From positions 1-9,952 of the forward strand of contig JAQGPK010000232.1 in NCBI GenBank assembly GCA_028293095.1: a stretch of DNA of 9,952 bases. The letters are read 5' to 3'. The position numbers and the translations under genes were made by a program. The notes beneath the pieces are model-generated. The model saw only the letters and a program-made list of their open reading frames with translations, was not told the DNA's origin and made no database searches. This DNA comes from Chlamydiia bacterium. GTDB lineage: Bacteria > Chlamydiota > Chlamydiia > Chlamydiales > FEN-1388. Below are positions 5,291 to 9,952 of this stretch, in pieces; the stretch's first letter is position 1, and every line of letters starts with the position of its first letter.

Positions 5291-5959
5291 ATGAATATTC
5301 CAGATAATGAGTTAACTGCGCTTACAAATTGGGCAAATAAAGAGTGTTCAGCAACTGATAAATATGTCCATTTGGATAAGAATGGAATTACAGGGGGTGT
5401 TAAACAAGGAAAAAAAACCGTTTTAGAAGTTTTTCAATATATCCAAGAAAAGTTAAATAAATATGACAGCCAGTTAAGCCTAGAGACAAAGCAAAAACTG
5501 TTGAATAAATGCAAGGCGATTATTGAAGCAACTAAACCTAAATTAGGAATAGAAGAGGGTAAGTCTGTAAGCTTTTGGAATTTTGCTCAGCGTAGAGTTA
5601 TGTCAGAGTTTAATAAAATTCAAAAGAATGTTGAGCTAGATCAGAGGAATAGTTTTGAGATGATGTCTTATAATATTGGAGCGAGCTCAGACGATTACGA
5701 ACTTCTTTTAGCGACAACAGAAAAACCTGTGAGAGACTATCAAGCATCTCTTTATCACTCTCGAATGAGAGTGATGGTCTTATTTTCAAAAGTATTCTTC
5801 ATTGTACACAATACCATACTATCTCCATCACTCCTCTTCGGGAGTGAAATTTTATTATGTATTCTTTGCCCAAGACGACTCCCTTTTCGGTCGTCGGCTT
5901 GCGCTAAAAGCCATCTCTCCCCTTCGGGAGAGGAAAAAATTTTAGTGAATGCTGTTTAA
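5291..5959 (+). CDS. unrecognised protein whose C-terminal third is encoded by inserted hairpins
   Basis: The 222-residue frame starts at ATG 5291 with GGTGAT nearby (5282-5287). Residues 1-154 look like a real, soluble, mainly helical protein (Lys/Glu/Gln-rich, for example QEKLNKYDSQLSLETKQKLL). I recognise no domain. From about residue 155 the composition changes abruptly to hydrophobic and Cys/Pro/Arg/Ser-rich sequence (FSKVFFIVHNTI, LCPRRLPFRSSACAKS, LSPSGEEK). This stretch coincides exactly with the cluster of DNA hairpins at 5754-5933. LSPSGEEK is a familiar by-product of CTCCCCTTCGGGAG repeats. I infer that a repeat element landed in the 3' end and replaced the original C-terminus, so the gene may be truncated or decayed. 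Residues 162-192 could mimic a membrane segment but are probably not evolved as one. Confidence 0.55.
   Translation: MNIPDNELTALTNWANKECSATDKYVHLDKNGITGGVKQGKKTVLEVFQYIQEKLNKYDSQLSLETKQKLLNKCKAIIEATKPKLGIEEGKSVSFWNFAQRRVMSEFNKIQKNVELDQRNSFEMMSYNIGASSDDYELLLATTEKPVRDYQASLYHSRMRVMVLFSKVFFIVHNTILSPSLLFGSEILLCILCPRRLPFRSSACAKSHLSPSGEEKILVNAV
5754..5933. repeat. cluster of five hairpins (REP/MITE-like) within the 3' end of a reading frame
   Basis: Stems seen: ATCACTCTC/GAGAGTGAT (5754-5762/5767-5775), CACTCC/GGAGTG (5829-5834/5841-5846), GACGAC/GTCGTC (5874-5879/5890-5895), GGCTT/AAGCC (5896-5900/5908-5912) and CTCTCCC/GGGAGAG (5915-5921/5926-5932). Two are clearly related: 5825-5846 and 5911-5932 share CCATC-N-CTCC-Y-CTTCGGGAG-N-G. 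They differ as CACTCC..GGAGTG against CTCTCC..GGAGAG, so the A-T pair has become T-A with pairing kept. Followed closely by hairpin module B. Confidence 0.7.
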
Positions 5960-5978
5960 GAAAAGTCCGAACTATAGT

Positions 5979-6040
5979 GCCACGTAAGTAGCTACAATAT
6001 GATTATAAAAATAAAAATTGAGCCGGGAACCGGCGAAACT
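5979..6040 (+). repeat. two-hairpin structured module, copy B
   Basis: GCCAC-gtaa-GTAGC (5979-5992) followed by TACA, then GCCGG-gaa-CCGGC (6022-6034) followed by GAAACT. It aligns with copy A: CCACGYAAGTRG-Y-TACA and GAGCC-R-G-R-AAC-Y-GGCGAAACT. Changes are paired in the outer pair of the first stem (A-T in A, G-C in B) and in the second stem (A-T in A, G-C in B). The first stem has one C-A mismatch here. The middle hairpin of copy A is missing (29 instead of 59 bases between stems). It lies in the 207-base gap before the exporter operon promoter. Confidence 0.6.
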
Positions 6041-6093
6041 AAAAGTAATTCTATCACCATTTCTTAATTCTAAAAGGTGATTTATTAACTTCA

Positions 6094-6121
6094 TTGACAT
6101 CATTACAAAAAACCCTATATA
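6094..6121 (+). promoter_or_regulatory. promoter of the exporter operon
   Basis: TTGACA (6094-6099, perfect -35), a 16-base spacer and TATATA (6116-6121). An alternative -10, TATATG, gives an 18-base spacer. It is the best sigma70-type promoter in the window and leaves a leader of about 40 bases before the ATG at 6167. Confidence 0.6.
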
Positions 6122-6166
6122 TGGAAATTTAGTCAGTGAATCATAAGTCATGAAGGAATTGATAGT

Positions 6167-6583
6167 ATGCGTAAAATTGCTTTGTTAGCGTTGCTGGTAG
6201 CTTTGCCCTTATCTCTGCATGCTGGGGAGTCTCAAGGAGAGGCATTAGAGCGGCAGATGTGGGCAGATATGAAAGCTCATAATTGGGTATCTGTTGAAAA
6301 CCATATAACTGCAGACTTTCAATCGATCCATGAAAATGGCGCTCGTAGTCGCTCTCAGGAACTTTCTTTGATAAAAAATTTATCTCTTGGAGAGGTTCTT
6401 TTAAGTGATTTTAAAGTGACCGAAGGTACAGACACTCTTATTGTAACCTATATGGTTGCAACCAATGAGACAATTGATGCGCAGCACCTTTCTTCCAAAC
6501 CATCTCCTCGCATGAGCGTGTGGCAAAATAATAATGGTTCTTGGAAATGGGCGGCGCACGCAAATTTAACCCCTTTAAAATAG
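6167..6583 (+). CDS. secreted NTF2-like (DUF4440/SnoaL-type) protein
   Basis: 138 residues. Residues 1-19 are a classic Sec signal peptide (MRK, then a Leu/Ala core, ending SLHA), with cleavage predicted before Gly20, so the product should be periplasmic or surface-exposed. The mature part matches the NTF2-like pattern: a helix with LERQMWADMKAHNW (27-40), DFQSIHENGARSR (50-62), alternating beta strands (VLLSDFKVTEGTDTLIVTYMVAT, 77-99) and a final RMSVWQNNNGSWKWAAHAN (115-133), the usual 'vW-x-x-x-G-x-Wk' ending of DUF4440-like proteins. Such domains bind small molecules or act as enzymes; no active site can be assigned here. The start is backed by GAAGGA nine bases upstream. It is first in the proposed operon, 22 bases before the ABC ATPase gene, which suggests a role linked to whatever the transporter exports. 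Confidence 0.75.
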   Translation: MRKIALLALLVALPLSLHAGESQGEALERQMWADMKAHNWVSVENHITADFQSIHENGARSRSQELSLIKNLSLGEVLLSDFKVTEGTDTLIVTYMVATNETIDAQHLSSKPSPRMSVWQNNNGSWKWAAHANLTPLK

Positions 6584-6605
6584 TTATACTAATCCAAGAA
6601 ACATC

Positions 6606-7400
6606 ATGTCGGCAATACAAGTGCAAGAATTAACGCGTTATTATGGAACGCGTGCAGCTGTTGATAAGCTCTCTTTTGACGTTCCTGCAGGCAGTGTTTT
6701 TGGCTTATTAGGACCAAACGGCGCCGGAAAAAGCACTACCATTAAGATGCTGACAACACTGCTGCCTCCGACATCGGGTACAGCTTTGATAGGAGGCTAT
6801 GATATAAATGAGGCTCCTTCAATGGTACGCCAGATTATAGGGTATGTCCCGCAACAGCTCTCTGCCGATGGTGAACTTTCAGGGTATGAAAACTTGCTCC
6901 TCTCTGCCAAATTGTATGGCCTGAATAGTAAAAATCAGACAAGAAGAGTAGATGAAGTTTTAGAGTTTATGGGACTTTCTGAATTTAGAAATGAGCTTGT
7001 CAACCAATACTCAGGTGGCATGATTCGCCGCTTAGAAATAGGTCAAGCTTTACTTCATGAGCCACAAGTCCTTTTTCTGGATGAACCATCGGTAGGATTA
7101 GATCCAGTTGCTAGAAAGTCTTTGTGGTCACATATCGAAGAGTGGAGGAAAGCCTTTGGGACGACCATTCTTCTGACAACACATGATATGGATGAGGCAG
7201 ATAAATTATGTGATCAGGTGATATTTATGCACTTAGGGCATATTGTCGCGATGGATACACCAGCAAATCTCAAGGCAACATTAGGCCTCAATGCTACCTT
7301 AGATGATGTTTTTGTTCACTATACAGGTACTTCTATAAAAGAGGGGGGGGATTTTAATAATGTTCAACAAATCAGACGCACCATTTCCCGTTTGGACTAG
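6606..7400 (+). CDS. ABC transporter ATP-binding protein, DrrA-type exporter family
   Basis: 264 residues forming one nucleotide-binding domain on the cytoplasmic face of an ABC-2 exporter. Walker A is GPNGAGKST (36-44), the Q-loop VPQQ (81-84), the signature QYSGGM (134-139), Walker B VLFLDEP (155-161) and the H-loop TTHDMDEA (191-198). The first residues (IQVQELTRYYGTRAAVDKLSFDV) and LDDVFVHYTGTSIKE near the end resemble daunorubicin-type (DrrA) ATPases, which normally stop shortly after that motif. Here 16 extra residues (from Asp249) arise because a G8 tract shifts the reading into the start of the permease gene, overlapping it by 41 bases. The ribosome site before ATG is weak (CAAGAAA). 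It pairs with the permease directly downstream. The substrate cannot be told; drug, lipid or polysaccharide export are all possible. Confidence 0.92.
   Translation: MSAIQVQELTRYYGTRAAVDKLSFDVPAGSVFGLLGPNGAGKSTTIKMLTTLLPPTSGTALIGGYDINEAPSMVRQIIGYVPQQLSADGELSGYENLLLSAKLYGLNSKNQTRRVDEVLEFMGLSEFRNELVNQYSGGMIRRLEIGQALLHEPQVLFLDEPSVGLDPVARKSLWSHIEEWRKAFGTTILLTTHDMDEADKLCDQVIFMHLGHIVAMDTPANLKATLGLNATLDDVFVHYTGTSIKEGGDFNNVQQIRRTISRLD
7343..7350 (+). repeat. G8 homopolymer controlling ATPase/permease reading frames
   Basis: Eight consecutive G lie inside the last ATPase codons and nine bases before the permease ATG. With eight G the ATPase frame runs to 7400 and overlaps the permease. Removing one G joins both genes in frame (..EGG-ILI-MFNK..). 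Adding one G ends the ATPase at TAA 7355-7357, just before the ATG (TAATAATG). The preceding GAGG also serves as a ribosome binding site for the permease. Confidence 0.7.
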
Positions 7401-8172
7401 GTTTACAAGAAGTTTACAGCAAATATCGGCACTTGTAGAAGCTGACATTCGAAAGCTATGTCACGATCCCTCAGAGCTTCTTACACGTATGACTCAGCCT
7501 ATAATTTGGCTACTGATCTTTGGTCAGGCGATGGCCGGTACAAAAATGATTCAAACAGGTGAGCTCTCCTATCTTGATTATATAGCTCCCGGGATCCTCG
7601 CACAGAGCATTTTATTTATAGCGATTTTTCATGGGATCTCTTTGATCTGGGAAAAAGATATGGGCATTTTACAAAAAATTATGGTAACACCTGCTCCTCG
7701 TGTGATTTTGGTGCTTAGTAGAGCACTCTCTGCCGCCATTCGAGCGCTGTCACAAATTGTTGTGGTCTATCTACTTTCTTTTTTACTTGGAATCCATTTA
7801 CGTTTTGATGTGGGCGCCCTCTTGGGGGTTGTGTTTTTTGCAGTGTTGGCGGCTGGCATTTTTTCGACCTATTCACTAATTGTGGCCTCTATTGTCAAAA
7901 AAAGAGAGCGATTTATGGGGATTGGTCAAGTGTTGACAATGCCTATTTTTTTTGCCAGCAATGCTCTCTATCCTATAACTATGATGCCCTCTTGGATTCG
8001 TATAGTCTCTTTATTCAATCCTCTGACCTATCTTATTGATGGCCTGAGAAGTTTAATGATTCAGGGAGGTACAAGCCATTTTGGCTTATCTGTAGATTTT
8101 ATAGTTGCTGTAAGTATTTTTTCTGTTTTGGTTGCGATTGCAACAAGGCTCTATCCTAAAATTCTTTACTAA
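7360..8172 (+). CDS. ABC-2 type transporter permease, DrrB-like
   Basis: 270 residues with six hydrophobic segments, about 43-60, 76-97, 115-143, 153-178, 188-206 and 245-263, the topology of ABC-2 family permeases. A basic, partly amphipathic N-terminus (VWTRFTRSLQQISALVEADIRKLCHDP) precedes helix 1. Family-like features are YIAPGILAQSILF (74-86), WEKDMGILQKIMVTPAPR (97-114), the conserved cytoplasmic loop after helix 2, and LYPITMMPSWIRIVSLFNPLTYLIDGLR (203-230), which matches the usual 'P-hydrophobic-x-x-NPLTY-x-D-x-R' stretch before the last helix. It forms the membrane channel for the ATPase encoded immediately upstream. Translation probably depends on the upstream gene because the start lies inside it, with GAGGGGGGGG as ribosome site. 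The stop is followed 11 bases later by the next gene. Confidence 0.9.
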   Translation: MFNKSDAPFPVWTRFTRSLQQISALVEADIRKLCHDPSELLTRMTQPIIWLLIFGQAMAGTKMIQTGELSYLDYIAPGILAQSILFIAIFHGISLIWEKDMGILQKIMVTPAPRVILVLSRALSAAIRALSQIVVVYLLSFLLGIHLRFDVGALLGVVFFAVLAAGIFSTYSLIVASIVKKRERFMGIGQVLTMPIFFASNALYPITMMPSWIRIVSLFNPLTYLIDGLRSLMIQGGTSHFGLSVDFIVAVSIFSVLVAIATRLYPKILY

Positions 8173-8183
8173 AGGACAAAAGA

Positions 8184-8615
8184 ATGTACAAGAGATTTTT
8201 TTATCTGTTTACAACTCTAGTAGTAAGTCTTCAAACGATGATTACTGCAGCACCTGTTGGGACAGTTGTGCAGCCAGAAAGCGAGGAGGACAAAGAGTGG
8301 AGAGAAGGAACATTCCAAAAGAATCGGCAAGCTGTCTTTGATGAAGATCAACGTGAAGTACGTGATGAGCCCGAGCGATGCCGTTTAGATACAGCTCTTA
8401 CAGATGAATATGGTGAAGATGGAGAGCAGTCTAGAAAAGATGGCTCCAATAGATCAGACATTGCAGACCTTGAAGATGATAGAGACGATGCTGTGCGCGA
8501 AGAAATAAGAGAAGATGATAACAGGCGTCAACAAGATCGAGATGATATTCGGCGGGATGAAGATCGCCGTGCTTTGGATAGAGACCAGATTCGAAATCGA
8601 GAGATTCGAAGATGA
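8184..8615 (+). CDS. secreted polyampholytic Asp/Glu/Arg-rich protein
   Basis: 143 residues, not recognised. Residues 1-23 form a signal peptide (MYKRFF, hydrophobic core, TAA before Pro24). The mature chain is extremely charged. Residues 32-95 are acidic, and 96-143 alternate Asp/Glu with Arg (DDRDDAVREEIREDD, RRDEDRR, LDRDQIRNREIRR). It has almost no hydrophobic residues and a single Cys (66). Such composition predicts a disordered chain or a salt-bridged single helix rather than a globular enzyme. AAGGA at 8172-8176 overlaps the permease stop codon and sits seven bases before ATG, so it is almost certainly cotranscribed with the transporter. It could be a periplasmic partner or scaffold of the exporter, or cargo; neither is shown by sequence. 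Low complexity makes homology claims unreliable. Confidence 0.7.
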   Translation: MYKRFFYLFTTLVVSLQTMITAAPVGTVVQPESEEDKEWREGTFQKNRQAVFDEDQREVRDEPERCRLDTALTDEYGEDGEQSRKDGSNRSDIADLEDDRDDAVREEIREDDNRRQQDRDDIRRDEDRRALDRDQIRNREIRR

Positions 8616-8620
8616 TAGTA

Positions 8621-8648
8621 CAATTAATTTAACGTTAATTTTTAATTG
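8621..8648 (+). terminator. AT-only dyad after the exporter operon, possible weak terminator
   Basis: CAATTAA (8621-8627) can pair with TTAATTG (8642-8648); a nested alternative is AATTAA with TTAATT (8635-8640) followed by TTTTT. It starts 5 bases past the stop of the last operon gene. The stem lacks GC pairs, so termination would be inefficient. Confidence 0.3.
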
Positions 8649-8689
8649 AGAAACTAAACGTTGATAATATCAATATGCCTCAATAGAAT

Positions 8690-9391
8690 ATGGCGTTTAT
8701 TGATTTAATCATGCAAGGTTTGATTATGCAAGTAAATGCCATGCGTCCTTTCCTTGATAGTTCATTGGTATTGCCGACTATGATAAGAGAAACTGTGGCT
8801 CTTGTCTCTAAAGCCGCGAAAGTGGCCCATACGTTTTTTGTGATTCCTGTGCTTGTAGGATGTAGTGGTGGTGTCCTTACCTCTATTTCCCGTAGCAAGA
8901 AGCCTTTTGAGACAGTAAGGGATTTTTTGCAGGTTATCCCGAGACTTTTCAATACGTTGGTATGGAATGATACAAATGTTGGCTATCCAATAGGAGAGGA
9001 GATCTTTTTTCGGGGAATACTTCAGGGCTCTCTTAAAAATAGCTTACTCCAAGAACTTTCAAAATTTTCTCTTGTCTTATCGCCAGGTTGTATCAATAAA
9101 GTGGCAGCTACTGTAGCCATTGTTGCAACAGCTGTGCTCTTTGGATTTGCGCATCAGGTGATTTGCGGATACTCTATAAAAGATGTTTGGCTTAGCTGCG
9201 GTTCAGGGATTGTATATGGCCTACTTAGAGAGAAATTTGGATTAGTATCATCAATTACTGCACATATGCTAAATAATGGATTACTTGATGTGAATAACGC
9301 ACTTATTAGGGAAAAAGCCATAGCGAAAGCGAAGCAAGTCCTGGAAAGAATAGAGGCGCAAATTCAAAATCTAGCTTTATGCCATCCCTAA
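8690..9391 (+). CDS. CPBP-family intramembrane metalloprotease (CAAX protease-like)
   Basis: Up to 233 residues. Members are membrane-embedded proteases of the Rce1/Abi superfamily. The diagnostic motifs are all present: GEEIFFRG (102-109, EExxxR with Glu103, Glu104 and Arg108), FGFAHQV (151-157, FxxxH with His155) and AHMLNN (191-196, HxxxN with His192 and Asn196). Hydrophobic stretches lie near 47-65, 138-160, 168-178 and 184-200. The C-terminal 30 residues form a charged helix (EKAIAKAKQVLERIEAQIQ). Catalytic residues are complete, so it is probably active; roles in the family range from prenyl-protein processing to bacteriocin self-immunity, and none can be chosen. The first ATG (8690) has no ribosome site, while ATG 8726 has AAGG seven bases upstream (8715-8718) and is the likelier start, removing 12 residues. 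Gene-free AT-rich DNA flanks it. Confidence 0.8.
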   Translation: MAFIDLIMQGLIMQVNAMRPFLDSSLVLPTMIRETVALVSKAAKVAHTFFVIPVLVGCSGGVLTSISRSKKPFETVRDFLQVIPRLFNTLVWNDTNVGYPIGEEIFFRGILQGSLKNSLLQELSKFSLVLSPGCINKVAATVAIVATAVLFGFAHQVICGYSIKDVWLSCGSGIVYGLLREKFGLVSSITAHMLNNGLLDVNNALIREKAIAKAKQVLERIEAQIQNLALCHP

Positions 9392-9399
9392 TTAAAATA

Positions 9400-9428
9400 T
9401 TCCCAATTATTTAAAATACAATTATAAT
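9400..9428 (+). promoter_or_regulatory. candidate promoter for the right-edge gene
   Basis: TTCCCA (9400-9405, 4/6 match to -35), 17-base spacer, TATAAT (9423-9428, perfect -10). It lies 66 bases before ATG 9495, in very AT-rich DNA where chance -10 matches are common. Confidence 0.35.
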
Positions 9429-9494
9429 AAATATTTTATTTATTTTTAGTAACATTCTTTCTAAAATTTATGAAACGTTTTAACGGAAGTTTTT

Positions 9495-9952
9495 ATGATA
9501 CCGATAAATGGACAATTTTTAAATGCGACACAATCGTCTTCATTATCCTCAACGACTCCAACTCAACTAGAGGAGCGAAAAAGCGGAGAAGAGGACTCCA
9601 CTGTGGAAAAAATGGCAAATTTAGGAATAAATGGCCTTCTGGGTAATGAATCAAAGGCAAGAAAACTTCTCAACTTTTCCATCATCCCCACAGGTAGAAA
9701 AATCGTTTTGGAAGATCTCCCACCCAATCTTCTAGGCTCAATTGGTTCTTATCTTGGTAGCGGTAAAAATTCTGGAATTTTAGAATTTTTTATAAACATT
9801 CCAAAGGAGCCTCTTGGGACTATAAATACAAATATGTTCGAGCATAATCGAGAAGCCGTTTTAGGAGAGAGACTAAAAATAGATGGTCGCCTTGTTGGAA
9901 CTATTCTTAAAAACGCAGGCAATAGCCTGAGCGCTATTTCACCTTATTTACA
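9495..9952 (+). CDS. hypothetical protein, N-terminal part, possible F-box motif (runs off the right edge)
   Basis: The frame opens at ATG 9495 (CGGAAG five bases upstream) and stays open for 152 codons to the window end. Residues 1-40 are polar and Ser/Thr/Glu-rich (SSSLSSTTPTQ, EERKSGEED), as in many secreted effectors or flexible leaders. At 73-115 the sequence LEDLPPNLLGSIGSYLGSG, followed by LEFFINIPKEPL, has the shape of an F-box (LP-x-x-LL-x-x-I-x-x-YL, then a second helix with a V/I-x-K-x-x pattern). F-box and other ubiquitin-related proteins are expanded in amoeba-associated chlamydiae. That makes a host-directed ubiquitin-ligase adaptor conceivable, but the motif is short and only weakly matched. 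The rest (AVLGERLKIDGRLVGTILKN) is not recognised. Confidence 0.55.
   Translation, partial: MIPINGQFLNATQSSSLSSTTPTQLEERKSGEEDSTVEKMANLGINGLLGNESKARKLLNFSIIPTGRKIVLEDLPPNLLGSIGSYLGSGKNSGILEFFINIPKEPLGTINTNMFEHNREAVLGERLKIDGRLVGTILKNAGNSLSAISPYL

Noticed and set aside
5776..5870. Hydrophobic residues 162-192 of the 222-residue frame as an inclusion-membrane type segment
   Set aside because: They fall inside the hairpin cluster, so the hydrophobicity more likely comes from repeat DNA than from selection.
5915..5940. CTCTCCC/GGGAGAG hairpin as a rho-independent terminator
   Set aside because: On the plus strand it is followed by A residues rather than T, it lies inside an open frame, and it belongs to a repeat pair.
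8132..8341. 69-codon frame overlapping the permease end and the secreted charged protein
   Set aside because: It is out of frame with a better-supported gene that has a signal peptide and a ribosome site at 8172-8176.

Overview
The window is AT-rich, gene-dense bacterial DNA. I infer a member of the Chlamydiota, probably an amoeba-associated (environmental) lineage rather than Chlamydia itself. Three things point there: an alpha/beta hydrolase resembling the chlamydial CHLPS 43 kDa / DUF818 family, several lineage-restricted proteins of unknown function, and a possible F-box protein at the right edge. This placement is from memory of protein families, not from a search.

Left part (1-4009). 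The 5' end of a CPA2-type cation:proton antiporter gene runs off the left edge on the minus strand (1-120). An ~800 bp gene-free stretch follows. It holds a 458 bp element with inverted ends (273-730) made of tandem hairpins and degenerate CGCAAAG/ACAGAG-type repeats. Three minus-strand genes come next. In transcription order they are the DUF818-like hydrolase (4009-2447), a coiled-coil protein gene interrupted by an in-frame TAA at codon 51 (2367-1540), and a small three-helix membrane protein with a PPAPLA hexapeptide repeat tail (1483-926).

Centre (4205-6166). A DusC-like tRNA-dihydrouridine synthase is divergent from the hydrolase, across a region with a 9 bp dyad flanked by direct repeats. 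Then comes an unrecognised 222-residue reading frame whose last third consists of a cluster of DNA hairpins. Just beyond it lies a second, shorter copy of the hairpin module found at 350-464. The two copies differ by base-pair-preserving changes in their stems.

Right part (6167-9952). A likely four-gene operon starts behind a good -35/-10 promoter. It encodes a secreted NTF2/DUF4440-like protein, a DrrA-type ABC ATPase, an ABC-2 permease overlapping it by 41 bp, and a secreted polyampholytic Asp/Glu/Arg-rich protein. A run of eight G at the end of the ATPase gene, nine bases before the permease start, puts the two genes one base out of frame. Seven G would fuse them into one protein, and nine would stop the ATPase three bases before the permease ATG. 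A CPBP-type intramembrane protease and a truncated hypothetical protein (possible F-box) close the window.

No tRNA, rRNA, CRISPR array or intact transposase gene was seen. The most unusual signals are the G8 frame switch in the exporter operon, the covarying two-hairpin module, and the hairpin-rich insertions that appear to have reshaped intergenic and 3' coding DNA.
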